Of a stretch of DNA of 64,000 nucleotides, positions 11,101-18,891 are shown one piece after another; the stretch's first letter is position 1; the number at the start of each line of letters is the position of its first letter. The translations under genes and the position numbers were made by a program. The stretch comes from Antiquaquibacter oligotrophicus (lineage in GTDB: Bacteria > Actinomycetota > Actinomycetes > Actinomycetales > Microbacteriaceae): contig NZ_CP085036.1 of the NCBI RefSeq assembly GCF_020535405.1, positions 1,984,001-2,048,000 of the forward strand. The letters are read 5' to 3'. Under the pieces are notes generated by a model. It did not search any database. It was not told the DNA's origin and worked only from the letters and a program-made list of their open reading frames with translations.

Positions 11101-13221
11101 CAGGTCGACACCACCACTCTGCCCTTCGGGTACGCCGCGACGTACGACCTCGACGGCGGCACGGCCAGCCCCGATAGCGACTCGCAGAACTTCACTCTCG
11201 ACATCGATGTCGATCGCACCGATGTCGACTTCGGGTACGTGCGCCAGACGGCGCAACTGAGTGCCAACAAGGTTGTCGAAGACGACGGGGCAGGATGGTT
11301 CGGCGATGACCAGACCTTCGAACTCGAGGTCACGTGCGAAACGGATGGCGTCGCCGACGAGGGGTTCCCGCAGACGGTCGAGATCACGGGCTCCGGGAGC
11401 GAGTTCATCACCGTTCCCGTCGGCTCCACGTGCTCGGTCGAGGAGACAGAGGACGGCGGGGCGACCGAGGTGAATATCGACCCCGAGACTGTGTTCATTG
11501 ACGAAGCCGACGAGGTATTCACCCTGTCAGTCGAGAACGTGTTCAGCGACGGTTCGCTCGTGATTCGCAAGTCGCTCAGCGGAGCCGGGGTGGTGCCGTT
11601 CGCCGGCGACGAGTTCGTCTTCGACGTGACGTGCACCTTCGAGGGTGACACCGTCTACGACGAAGAGGTCACGCTGACCCGTGACGGCGAGTCCACGACA
11701 ATCTCGTCCGAGACCATCACCGGCATCCCCGTTGGCAGCGAATGTACGATCACCGAAACCGCCGCGAGCGGGTCGGACTCGCTCGCCTCTCCCGTGCTCG
11801 TCACGATCGTCGACGACGAGCAGATTCTCTACGCCGACGCCACGAACTACTACTCGGCGGGCGCCGTCAGCCTCGCGAAGGTGCTCGCAGGTGAGGGGAG
11901 TGAGAGCGAGGCCGCGACATCCGCCGTCTTCGACGTGCTCGTGACGTGCCAGCTCGACGTCGAGGGCGACCTCGTGACGCTCTACTCGGAGACCATGGAG
12001 ATCAGCGGCGGTGAGACAGTCATCATCGAGGTCGACGGTGAAGCCCTGCTCCTGCCGCTCGGGGCGCGGTGCTTCGGCGAGGAGACGGATGCCGGTGCGG
12101 CAACCGAATCGACTGTGCAGCCTGACACGTGGGAGACCGGAGTTGAGGTCACTGCAGGTACGCCCGCTGAGACGCAGCAACTCGAAATCGTCGCAACCAA
12201 CACCTTCGACATCGCCGAGTTGAGCGTCAGCAAAGAGGTCGTGGGGCCTGGTCCGGCCGGGCCCTACGAGTTCACCGTGACCTGCACATATGAGGGTGAG
12301 CCGTACCCGCTCGACGAGACCGACGCGTTCTTCGAACTGAGCCACGGTGAGGAGCGCGTCATCGAGGTGGCACCAGGCGTCGACTGCACGGCTACCGAGG
12401 CCGACGGCGCGCATGTGCTCGTCACCTACAGCGACAGTGATGCGGAGAGCGCCCCCGGCACGGTCGAAGGTATCGACGGGGAGGCGAGCATCCTCGTGAC
12501 GAACGAATTCGCGCACCTTGAGGTGACCAAAACGGTCATCGGAGGCGAGCCCGGCCCGTACTCCTTCACCGTCACGTGCACCCTCGACGGACAGCCCTAC
12601 GAGCTCGACGAGGGAGACAGCGCTTTCGAGTTGAGTGACGGCGAGACGCGCGTCATTCCTGTCGCACCCGGAGTCGACTGCGACGTCGTCGAAGAGGATC
12701 CCGGGGCGGCGGCGGTCACCTATCGGCTCGATGGCGCGGACGTGCCTGACGGCACGGTCGATGATGTGATCGGCGTCCAGACGCTCGAGATCACCAACGA
12801 GTTTGCCTACCTGGACGTCACAAAGCGGGTAGAAGGCCCGGGTGCGGCCGGTCCGTACCACTTCGAAGTGACCTGTTGGCTCGGCGATGGGGTGTACCCC
12901 CTCGCGCCCGAGGACGCTGCGTTTGACCTGAGTCACGGCCAGACGCGCACCATCGGCGTCGCCGCGGGGGCCGACTGTGAGGTACGCGAGGTGGATGCCC
13001 CGGCCGGCGCAACCGTCCGCTACATCGACAGCGACGACACGTCCGCCGACGGAACCGTGCTCGACATCCACGGAACACAGTCGGTGACGGTCACGAACAC
13101 CTTCGCGGCGACCGGACTACTGGGAAGCACCGGGCTCGACTCGCGCTGGCCGCTCGGACTCGCTGTCATGCTCCTCCTGGCAGGTCTCGCCGCCGTTGTG
13201 ATCCGACGAGCCTCGGCCTAG
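8104..13221 (+). CDS. Large secreted surface protein with SdrD B-like and DUF5979-like tandem repeats
   Basis: 1,705 residues. GTG at 8104 begins a clear signal peptide (two Arg, then hydrophobic VLAVALLGGVLLPLG, cleavage near ASA at ~33). A ~900-residue N-terminal region of uncharacterised, DUF11-like beta domains follows. Residues ~936-1045 match an SdrD B-like domain (GDRVWHDLNSDGVQD, GLEGVTVVL). From ~1050 there are six related ~100-residue repeats, each opening like VTK.V.G.G..PY.F.VTC with paired Cys, typical of DUF5979. The end is LGSTG, a hydrophobic segment and RRASA, which resembles a sortase sorting signal without the usual LPxTG. The likely role is a wall-anchored stalk or adhesin; no ligand can be inferred. 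Confidence 0.85.
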   Translation: MRSATARTTLSSVLAVALLGGVLLPLGATPASAAALVGIDISVIQDGTAHGTVNECLVTDPDSSLADESPTDGIVCTDDTVTFGWNYSVSAEGADDVVISQTLPAGWSWDPLSLTVCEGGADYTGVVELSVDGLTLTCTLTFPNTGSARSGQMPVFAIPEPGVGDGSTYTAELVVTDDSGPVDVDPASTVTVRSQPRWNLVKGAWGSYSFAEVDFGFGPEPATHLSFWVQIVAESANNFKGQDALQPLTFRDIVTGIDPEATLVQCPVSHVSGPSMTCTQPSGPGGDILIELPGGMAVPPQSVLPGTSGLAWHGAMTVAIPNRSLPGYPVTELKINQFVEFDPDGVSSGSNLGVEFENGSETGAECVSGNGNDNCAYINVTGPVPGLGDIYTGKSLRQKFGVYAPANCGGHWWWCMPLNGTTGTNDVNNGAQGNQDGVQFRGDDFWAGFNVQWDPNREELPANMMMCDVWDPALQQFDPNGMTGTSQEGWWNQPTTQERIQFSNQVFADDTARENADCGVWGDLADGPWYETWEEVPGGPDTITAIRWTTPAVREYNGQPWTLPMKVDDSVATGTVIPDFSHLYYDQQVDPEDNPDGWRWVNRDSFSVAELTLALDKDTVPAGQTNSVAGARVPYSLDVTAFTSESDISTELTGLRVVDTLHPCLQEPQLDPSVTGWTMSVTAAPNLGPDGLACTSDDVSGAELTFTPTSTLVSGDVIEQIVYSVVVATLVTNGQQLLNTAVVKVDDGVTDQTEAGRTDQWTLTVAAPGAVRVSKVADFPLVEIEPDDLSWTISYSNTLGSALGETTFIDVLPHNGDGRGTDFDGAFGFDGAQVIAGTDTTIEYTTDAVATVDVDPATNTSTWVEASAYVGDLADVTAIRIRVADLSPGEVGAVRIFADPSGNAEGDLYRNQVGAGRAENLAQAIPPTLVSQIRVVASSIGDRVWHDLNSDGVQDVGEPGLEGVTVVLLDENGAELDTTTTGPDGIYTFPGYHSDTYRVQVDTTTLPFGYAATYDLDGGTASPDSDSQNFTLDIDVDRTDVDFGYVRQTAQLSANKVVEDDGAGWFGDDQTFELEVTCETDGVADEGFPQTVEITGSGSEFITVPVGSTCSVEETEDGGATEVNIDPETVFIDEADEVFTLSVENVFSDGSLVIRKSLSGAGVVPFAGDEFVFDVTCTFEGDTVYDEEVTLTRDGESTTISSETITGIPVGSECTITETAASGSDSLASPVLVTIVDDEQILYADATNYYSAGAVSLAKVLAGEGSESEAATSAVFDVLVTCQLDVEGDLVTLYSETMEISGGETVIIEVDGEALLLPLGARCFGEETDAGAATESTVQPDTWETGVEVTAGTPAETQQLEIVATNTFDIAELSVSKEVVGPGPAGPYEFTVTCTYEGEPYPLDETDAFFELSHGEERVIEVAPGVDCTATEADGAHVLVTYSDSDAESAPGTVEGIDGEASILVTNEFAHLEVTKTVIGGEPGPYSFTVTCTLDGQPYELDEGDSAFELSDGETRVIPVAPGVDCDVVEEDPGAAAVTYRLDGADVPDGTVDDVIGVQTLEITNEFAYLDVTKRVEGPGAAGPYHFEVTCWLGDGVYPLAPEDAAFDLSHGQTRTIGVAAGADCEVREVDAPAGATVRYIDSDDTSADGTVLDIHGTQSVTVTNTFAATGLLGSTGLDSRWPLGLAVMLLLAGLAAVVIRRASA

Positions 13222-13222
13222 A

Positions 13223-13256
13223 AAGCAGGGGCGGCGTCGCGATGCCGCCCCTGCTT
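13223..13256. terminator. Bidirectional hairpin terminator between converging genes
   Basis: A perfect 13-bp stem (AAGCAGGGGCGGC at 13223-13235 and its complement at 13244-13256) around an 8-base loop starts 2 bases after the TAG stop of the surface protein gene. The next gene converges from the right, so it can serve both strands. Confidence 0.85.
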
Positions 13257-13278
13257 CAACGGCTTCGGGCGGCCGTCG

Positions 13279-13980
13279 CTATAGCTGGAACGCGCTCGGC
13301 GCGCCGATCGCCTGCATGATCACGCTCACGGCGAGGAAGGCAGCAGCGAACGCCACGCCGACGCCGATGACGGCGACCCACGGGCGACCCTCGTACCAGT
13401 AGGCAGCACCGGGGTGGCGGCTGAAAAACTCGCGCGACGACAGCGGTGTGGTCTCGTGAACGACGGTTGCGCCGACGGCCTCCGCGACGGCGTCGATGTC
13501 CTCATCCGACCAGAACGTTCCGCTGAACCGCATGATCGTGTGATCCGCGTCGTTCTTGAGCAGCAACTCCGTGCGGGACTCCGAGGAGCCGTTACGCCAC
13601 GCACGCGCGATGACGGCGGTCGCGACATCCGCACGCCGCACCGTGTACCGCAAAAAGAAGGACTGCTTGAGCACGGTCTGCTCCGTCACCGCAGCGAACG
13701 CGTGCCGTTGGCGCAGCCACACGAGCACGGCCACACCCGTCACAAAGATCTGCAGCGCCAGGATCGCGCGCCAGTCGCCGTGATCGCACGCGAGCCAGTA
13801 GAGCACACCGAAAAGGGGGACGGCGCCGACAATCGTGCCCGCGATCCACGCGCGGCCGAGGGATGCCCGGGGCTTCACCTCCACGAGTGTGGCTACCGTC
13901 TCCAACCCGACTCCCCCCGGTAGACTCACCGTCTGCCGCGGGAGCACCTCAATATATCCGTCGGGGTACAAAATGCGCAT
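13279..13980 (-). CDS. Membrane protein with PH-like domain
   Basis: 233 residues. Two adjacent hydrophobic segments (~45-65 and ~70-90), then a soluble stretch (~95-175) with the pattern of bacterial PH-like domains (FAAVTEQTVLKQSFFLRYTV), and a last membrane segment near 200-225. Such proteins are common and mostly uncharacterised in actinobacteria. It stands alone, converging on the surface protein gene, with no partner to hint at a job. ATG at 13980. Confidence 0.6.
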   Translation of the reverse strand: MRILYPDGYIEVLPRQTVSLPGGVGLETVATLVEVKPRASLGRAWIAGTIVGAVPLFGVLYWLACDHGDWRAILALQIFVTGVAVLVWLRQRHAFAAVTEQTVLKQSFFLRYTVRRADVATAVIARAWRNGSSESRTELLLKNDADHTIMRFSGTFWSDEDIDAVAEAVGATVVHETTPLSSREFFSRHPGAAYWYEGRPWVAVIGVGVAFAAAFLAVSVIMQAIGAPSAFQL

Positions 13981-14152
13981 GTCCTCATTAATGCGGTCCC
14001 GTGGATGGGGGGGGCGAGGGTGGGGGAGCCGCGCGGGGCGGGGCCGCGCGGGTGGGGGATTCGACTCCCCTACTGAGCCGCCGGCAGATCGCTGCGCGCT
14101 CCGCCGGACTGCTCAGCGGGGGCCCACGGGGGTTCTCATGCAGCGTTCGATT

Positions 14153-14198
14153 AAACGATTACAGGGGCACCGCTGGCGCGGTACCCCTGTAATCGTTT
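14153..14198 (-). terminator. Hairpin at the 3' end of tRNA-Ser
   Basis: Perfect 15-bp arms (AAACGATTACAGGGG at 14153-14167 and its complement at 14184-14198) with a further ACCGC/GCGGT inner pairing. It abuts the encoded CCA end of tRNA-Ser on the minus strand, so it is best read as its terminator or processing signal. Only a short T-run follows. Confidence 0.65.
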
Positions 14199-14285
14199 GG
14201 CGGAGAATGGGGGATTCGAACCCCCGAGGGCTTGCACCCAACACGCTTTCCAAGCGTGCGCCATAGGCCACTAGGCGAATTCTCC
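14198..14285 (-). tRNA. tRNA-Ser(GGA), CCA encoded
   Basis: On the minus strand the acceptor arms GGAGAAT/ATTCTCC pair, the anticodon loop is TTGGAAA (anticodon GGA, codon UCC), there is a long serine-type variable arm and a TTCGAATC T-loop, and discriminator G is followed by an encoded CCA. 88 bases including CCA. Confidence 0.95.
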
Positions 14286-14310
14286 CGGGTCGGGCATCCC
14301 GTTACCGGGA

Positions 14311-14339
14311 ATGACCTCCAGAAATCATACCCGTACAAT
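14311..14339 (+). promoter_or_regulatory. Promoter of the SRP RNA gene
   Basis: -35 ATGACC at 14311-14316, a 17-base spacer, and -10 TACAAT at 14334-14339. The start predicted about 7 bases later coincides with the first paired base of the SRP RNA. It lies between the divergent tRNA-Ser and SRP RNA genes. Confidence 0.65.
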
Positions 14340-14344
14340 GGGAG

Positions 14345-14440
14345 TGGCTCCTCGCGTGGCGCCATCCAGGCCAACTCCCCCAGGACGGAAACGTAGCAAG
14401 GGTAACCGGGCTCTGGCGGGTGCGCGAGGAGTCCTTTCTT
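14345..14440 (+). ncRNA. ffs: Signal recognition particle 4.5S RNA
   Basis: The small SRP RNA pairs with Ffh to target membrane and secreted proteins. The apical part shows the conserved SRP loop set, CAGGACGGAAACGTAGCAAG with a GGAA tetraloop flanked by the symmetric and asymmetric loops. The ends GGCTCCTCGCG and CGCGAGGAGTCC close the hairpin, and TTTCTTTTT right after acts as the terminator. Exact ends are estimated from the pairing. Confidence 0.9.
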
Positions 14441-14443
14441 TTT

Positions 14444-14505
14444 CGTGAGGTGCCCACTTCGGTGGGTCGGGCGCCACAAACACCCACCGAAGTGGGCACC
14501 TCACG
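14444..14505. repeat. 62-bp palindromic repeat, family A, copy 1
   Basis: Perfect 24-bp inverted arms (14444-14467 and 14482-14505, opening CGTGAGGTGCCCACTTCGG) around a 14-base centre. The same 62-bp element is at 17732, 18766 and 21199. It sits just behind the SRP RNA and before pta. Confidence 0.9.
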
Positions 14506-14539
14506 AGTCACGCCCAGTACCCGCGCCTAGGCTGGGGGC

Positions 14540-16621
14540 GTGGCTCGTTCCATCTACATCACCTCGGCCGAGGGTCACTCGGGCAAATCATCCGTCGCCC
14601 TGGGTGTGCTCGACACCCTGCTGCGCAGCGGCGAACGGGTCGGTGTGTTCCGCCCCATCGCGCGCTCCACCGTCGAACCCGACTTCGTGCTCGAACTCCT
14701 GCTTTCCCGTGACGGCGTCGACCTCAACTACGACGACTGCATCGGCACCACCTACGAGGCGGTTCACGACGACCCCGAGGCGGCCCTCTCCACGATTGTC
14801 GAACGCTTCAAGGCTGTCGAGTCCCGGGTCGACTCCGTTGTGGTGATCGGCTCGGACTTCACGGATGTCGCGTCCCCCACCGAACTCGCGTACAACGCGC
14901 GTATCGCCGCCAACCTCGGCACCCCCGTGCTGCTGGTCCTCACGGGCCGCGAGCCGGACGGCGTGCAGGCCCGCACCGCCGACGAACTCCGCCAGGTCAC
15001 CGAGCTCGCGCTGCCCGAACTCACCAACGCCTACGCGAGCCTCCTCGCGATCGTCGTCAACCGTGCAGACCCCGAGCTCCTCGAGGGCATCGTCGACACG
15101 GTCGCGCACGCCACCCAGGTGCCCGTGTGGGCGGTGCCGGAGGATGCCCTCCTCGTGGCACCGACGATGCGCCAGCTCATGACGGCCGTCGAGGGGGCGC
15201 TGCTTCAGGGTGACGAAGTTCTCCTCAGCCGGGACGCACTGGGTGTCGTCATCGCGGCCATGTCCATGGAGAATGTGCTCCCGCGCCTCGTCGAGGGTGG
15301 GGTGGTGATCATTCCCGGTGATCGTTCGGAGATGCTCGTCGCGGCGCTCACCGCCCACGCATCCGGAACGTTCCCGTCTCTCGCGGGCATCATCCTCAAC
15401 GGCGGTTTCGAGCTTTCGCCCGTGATCATGCGGCTCATGGAGGGTCTCGACCAGTCACTGCCGATCATCACCACCGAGTTCGGTACGTGGCAGACGGCGC
15501 AGCGCATCTCCCAGGTGCGGGGGCAGCTGACGGCCCTGTCGCAGCGCAAGATCGACACGGCGCTCGCCCTCTTCGAGACCCACGTCGACGGGGAGCACCT
15601 CATCGCGGCCCTCGGTGCGGGTCAGTCGACTGCCGTCACGCCGCTCATGTTCGAGTACACACTCCTCGAACGGGCGCGGGCGGCCGGCAAACGTATCGTG
15701 CTGCCGGAGGGTGGCGACGACCGCATCCTCTTGGCGGCGGGCACGTTGCTGGCGCGCAAGGTCGTCGAGTTGACGATTCTGGGGGATGAGCAGGACGTGC
15801 GGGCACGGGCATCCGCCCTCGGTGTCGACCTGTCGGCGGCGACGGTGACGAGTCCGTTCGATCCGGAGCTGCGCGAGCGTTTCGCCCAGGAGTACACGCG
15901 GCTTCGGGCTCACAAGGGTGTGACGATCGAGGATGCGCGCGACATTGTGACGGATGTCTCCTACTTCGGCACCATGATGGTGCAGTTAGGCCTCGCCGAC
16001 GGTATGGTCTCCGGCGCCATGCACACGACGGCGCACACGATCCGCCCCGCGTTCGAGTTCATCAAAACCGTCGAAGGGGTGTCGGTGGTCTCGAGTGTGT
16101 TCTTTATGGCGCTCGAGGATCGGGTGCTCGTCTACGGCGACTGCGCCGTTGTGCCCGACCCCACGTCGGAGCAACTCGCCGACATCGCCATCTCGGCGGC
16201 CGCCACCGCTCAGCAGTTCGGCATTGACCCGCGTATCGCCATGCTGTCGTACTCGACGGGGGAGTCCGGAACGGGCGCCGACGTCGACAAGGTGCGCGCC
16301 GCGACCGACCTTGTGCGCTCGCGGCGGCCCGACCTGCTCGTGGAGGGGCCGATTCAATACGACGCGGCGGCGGATGCTGCGGTCGCCCGCACCAAGCTGC
16401 CAGAGTCACAGGTTGCCGGCCGCGCGACCGTCTTCATATTTCCGGACCTCAACACGGGCAACAACACCTACAAGGCGGTGCAACGCTCCTCCGGTGCGGT
16501 CGCGATCGGGCCCGTGTTGCAAGGCCTCCGTAAACCCGTCAACGATCTCTCGCGCGGGGCGCTCGTGCGCGACATCGTCAACACGGTCGCGATCACGGCG
16601 ATCCAAGGTGCTGCGTCATGA
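14540..16621 (+). CDS. pta: Phosphate acetyltransferase
   Basis: 693 residues, the length of long-type Pta. It converts acetyl-CoA and phosphate to acetyl phosphate in the cytoplasm. Residues ~9-23 form a P-loop-like N-terminal domain (SAEGHSGKSSVALGV), a DRTGG domain lies at ~215-320, and the catalytic PTA domain fills ~345-690 (KRIVLPEGGDDRIL, SYSTGESGTG, FPDLNTGNN). GTG start with GGGGG upstream. The last four bases overlap the ackA start (ATGA), so the two are translated together, forming the acetate overflow/uptake pathway. Confidence 0.97.
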   Translation: MARSIYITSAEGHSGKSSVALGVLDTLLRSGERVGVFRPIARSTVEPDFVLELLLSRDGVDLNYDDCIGTTYEAVHDDPEAALSTIVERFKAVESRVDSVVVIGSDFTDVASPTELAYNARIAANLGTPVLLVLTGREPDGVQARTADELRQVTELALPELTNAYASLLAIVVNRADPELLEGIVDTVAHATQVPVWAVPEDALLVAPTMRQLMTAVEGALLQGDEVLLSRDALGVVIAAMSMENVLPRLVEGGVVIIPGDRSEMLVAALTAHASGTFPSLAGIILNGGFELSPVIMRLMEGLDQSLPIITTEFGTWQTAQRISQVRGQLTALSQRKIDTALALFETHVDGEHLIAALGAGQSTAVTPLMFEYTLLERARAAGKRIVLPEGGDDRILLAAGTLLARKVVELTILGDEQDVRARASALGVDLSAATVTSPFDPELRERFAQEYTRLRAHKGVTIEDARDIVTDVSYFGTMMVQLGLADGMVSGAMHTTAHTIRPAFEFIKTVEGVSVVSSVFFMALEDRVLVYGDCAVVPDPTSEQLADIAISAAATAQQFGIDPRIAMLSYSTGESGTGADVDKVRAATDLVRSRRPDLLVEGPIQYDAAADAAVARTKLPESQVAGRATVFIFPDLNTGNNTYKAVQRSSGAVAIGPVLQGLRKPVNDLSRGALVRDIVNTVAITAIQGAAS

Positions 16622-17718
16622 CTCTCGCGTTTGTCGTGAACTCGGGCTCCTCGTCGATCAAGTGGGAACTCCTCGACGCCGCGTCGGGCTCACGCGAGGC
16701 CGGCGGCATCGTCGAACGAATCGGTGAGGGCGGTGTCGACCACGCCGCCGCGATGCGCTCCATCCTCGACGAGCTCGGCGACGTGCACCCCGACGTCATC
16801 GGTCACCGCGTTGTGCACGGTGGCGCCCTCTTCGCCGCGGCGACCCTCGTGGATGACGCGGTGCTCGAGTCCATCGAGGAGCTCTCCGCCCTCGCGCCGC
16901 TGCACAACCCCGCCAACGTCGCCGGCATCCGCGCGGCCCGCGAGGCGTTCCCCGGTGTGCCGAACGTCGCCGTGTTCGACACCGCGTTCCACGCGAACAT
17001 GCCCCCGGCCGCCTACACCTACGCCATCGACTCCACCGTCGCGGCCGACCACGGGGTGCGCCGGTACGGATTCCACGGAACGTCCTACCAGTACGTGTCC
17101 GCGCGCGCGGCCGACGTACTCGGGCGCCCCCTCGACGACCTTCGGCTCATCGTGCTGCACCTCGGCAACGGTGCCTCGGTGTGTGCCATCAAGGGCGGGG
17201 TGTCCATCGACACGTCCATGGGTCTCACCCCCCTGGAGGGGCTCGTGATGGGCTCACGGTCGGGGGACGTGGATGCGGGCATCCTGTTCCACCTCGGGCG
17301 GGCGGGATTCACGCTGCCGGAGCTCGACACGCTACTCAACCGCCGCAGCGGCATGCTCGGGCTCGCCGGGCACACCGACATGCGCGACGTGCTCGCCGGG
17401 GTCACCGCGGGCGACGCGTCGTCGCAGCTCGCGTTCGTCGTGTACGTGCACCGGCTGCGCCACTACATCGGCGCCTACCTCGCCGAGCTCGGGGGAGCGG
17501 ACGCGATCGTCTTCACCGCGGGTGTCGGCGAGAACGCGGCGCCGGTGCGCGCGGCGGCGCTCGCCGGGTTCGAGTGGGCGGGCATCCACCTCTCCGAAGA
17601 GCGCAACGCGACACGGGGCACGACGGTGATCTCCACGGATGTTTCGCCCGTAGCCGCCCTCGTAATCCCCACCAACGAGGAGCTCGAGATCGCCCGCCAG
17701 GCTGCCGCGCTCCTGTAG
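16618..17718 (+). CDS. ackA: Acetate kinase
   Basis: 366 residues, somewhat shorter than the usual ~400. It transfers the phosphate of acetyl phosphate to ADP, giving acetate and ATP. Family motifs run in order: VVNSGSSSIK at the start, HRVVHGG, FDTAFH, YGFHGTSY, HLGNGASV, DTSMGLTPLEG, VFTAGVGEN and TNEELEIA at the end, all with intact catalytic Arg/Asp/His. The shortness comes from reduced loops, not truncation. It overlaps pta by 4 bases. A 62-bp palindrome starts 14 bases after the stop. Confidence 0.97.
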   Translation: MTLAFVVNSGSSSIKWELLDAASGSREAGGIVERIGEGGVDHAAAMRSILDELGDVHPDVIGHRVVHGGALFAAATLVDDAVLESIEELSALAPLHNPANVAGIRAAREAFPGVPNVAVFDTAFHANMPPAAYTYAIDSTVAADHGVRRYGFHGTSYQYVSARAADVLGRPLDDLRLIVLHLGNGASVCAIKGGVSIDTSMGLTPLEGLVMGSRSGDVDAGILFHLGRAGFTLPELDTLLNRRSGMLGLAGHTDMRDVLAGVTAGDASSQLAFVVYVHRLRHYIGAYLAELGGADAIVFTAGVGENAAPVRAAALAGFEWAGIHLSEERNATRGTTVISTDVSPVAALVIPTNEELEIARQAAALL

Positions 17719-17731
17719 CGGGCTGCCGCAC

Positions 17732-17793
17732 CGTGAGGTGCCCAGTTCTGTGGGTGTATTTGCGCGGAGACCCACCGAAGTGGGCACCTCACG
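17732..17793. repeat. 62-bp palindromic repeat, family A, copy 2
   Basis: Same length and layout as copy 1. The right arm is identical; the left arm has a few changes (CCCAGTTCTGTGGGT). It lies 14 bases after the ackA stop codon. Confidence 0.88.
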
Positions 17794-17882
17794 AGCGGCG
17801 GACGGTTACCCCCAGGCCCGATAGGTCCACAGATCGCGCGGTCGAGTCCCCTCGGTTACTCCGGATGACGGATGCTGCACCC

Positions 17883-18770
17883 ATGAGTCGCCGAATCCCG
17901 CTCCCGCCCGAACTCGCGGCACGGGCGTTTTCAGTTCGTGAGGGATCCGCCGTGGTGGGGTCGCTCCAGCGGCTGCGGGCGTCGGATCTCGATCGGAGTG
18001 TGTGGGGCACCCGCTTCGTGGGGGAACCGACCTTCGTCGATCGGTGCATGCAGTTTCAGGAACGGATGCCGGGCGACTCCTTCTTCAGTCACGACACCGC
18101 CGCGCTCCTGTGGGGTACTCCTCTTCCTCCACGTCCTCGGCCCTTCGTGCACATCTCCGTGCCGGAACCCGCGAGAGCTCCACATGCCAAGGGCATCATC
18201 GGCCATCGCGCGCTCGTGGCGGATGAACTCACCGTGCACCAAGGACTCCCGCTCACAACGCCCGTTCGCACGTGGCTCGACCTATGGGAGCTGTCGCTGC
18301 CGGATCTTGTTGCTGCCGGCGACTTCGTGATCTTCCACGAACGGCCCCTGGCCACACGTCCCGGGCTCGACTGGGCGCTTCGCCATCGTGTCAGCCGTCG
18401 CGGCCTTCGCACGCTGTGGAGGGCTCTGCACTTGCTCAGCGATCGTGCCGAGTCACCGCCCGAATCCATCCTGAGGGTCCTGCTTCTCGAGGCGGGGTTC
18501 CCGCCTATTTCGGTCAACGAGGCGATCTATGATCGTCGTGACCGATTCATTGCCCGTCCGGATCTCCGCGTGGATCAACTCAGACTCGTCATCGAGTACC
18601 TCGGCGATTACCACCGCGACAAGCAGCAGTGGCGTTCCGACATCACGCGGCGCACACGCATCGAGGCCGAGGGGTGGCGCGTCTTCGAGGTCGGCGCGGA
18701 TGACCTTCGCGAGCCACATGACCTCGTCCGGCGCATCCGTGCAGTCGCTGCTCTCCCTTTCCCTCCGTGA
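17883..18770 (+). CDS. DUF559-type endonuclease-like protein (AbiEi-like N-terminus)
   Basis: 295 residues from ATG 17883; another in-frame ATG lies at 17865. The N-terminus resembles the winged-helix part of AbiEi-like antitoxins (RAFSVREG, GTRFV). The C-terminus (~225-290) matches DUF559, a Vsr-like nuclease fold: RPDLRVDQLRLVIEYLGDYH, then WRSDITRRTRIEAEGWRV. The common EYDG Asp is Leu here (EYLGD), so activity is uncertain. These proteins are frequent in actinobacteria, usually without a partner toxin, and their role is unknown. The stop codon TGA (18768-18770) lies inside the family A palindrome. Confidence 0.65.
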   Translation: MSRRIPLPPELAARAFSVREGSAVVGSLQRLRASDLDRSVWGTRFVGEPTFVDRCMQFQERMPGDSFFSHDTAALLWGTPLPPRPRPFVHISVPEPARAPHAKGIIGHRALVADELTVHQGLPLTTPVRTWLDLWELSLPDLVAAGDFVIFHERPLATRPGLDWALRHRVSRRGLRTLWRALHLLSDRAESPPESILRVLLLEAGFPPISVNEAIYDRRDRFIARPDLRVDQLRLVIEYLGDYHRDKQQWRSDITRRTRIEAEGWRVFEVGADDLREPHDLVRRIRAVAALPFPP

Positions 18771-18827
18771 GGTGCCCACTTCGGTGGGTCGCACGCGCGA
18801 AACATCCACCGAACTGGGCACCTCACG
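18766..18827. repeat. 62-bp palindromic repeat, family A, copy 3
   Basis: Same 62-bp element, with two or three changes in the right arm (ATCCACCGAACTGGGCACC). Its first bases, CGTGAGG, contain the stop codon of the preceding DUF559-type gene. Confidence 0.88.
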
Positions 18828-18891
18828 AGCGAAGCCCGCGACGCTGGGGATGCCCGGCGATACCGTCACCGGCGGCGACTACTCTGGGTAC

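Noticed and set aside
11527..13071. 514-codon minus-strand frame opposite the surface protein repeats
   Set aside because: Its apparent repeats mirror the DUF5979-like repeats on the plus strand; no start signal or domain.
17181..17882. N-terminal extension of the DUF559-type gene into ackA
   Set aside because: The extension is ackA read in another frame, with Arg/His-rich content; translation more likely starts at 17883 or 17865.
17883..18770. AbiE-type toxin-antitoxin pair
   Set aside because: There is an AbiEi-like N-terminus, but no nucleotidyltransferase toxin gene lies beside it.
18529..18891. N-terminal extension of dnaX
   Set aside because: It overlaps the DUF559-type gene and a palindrome; conserved DnaX sequence begins exactly at GTG 18892.
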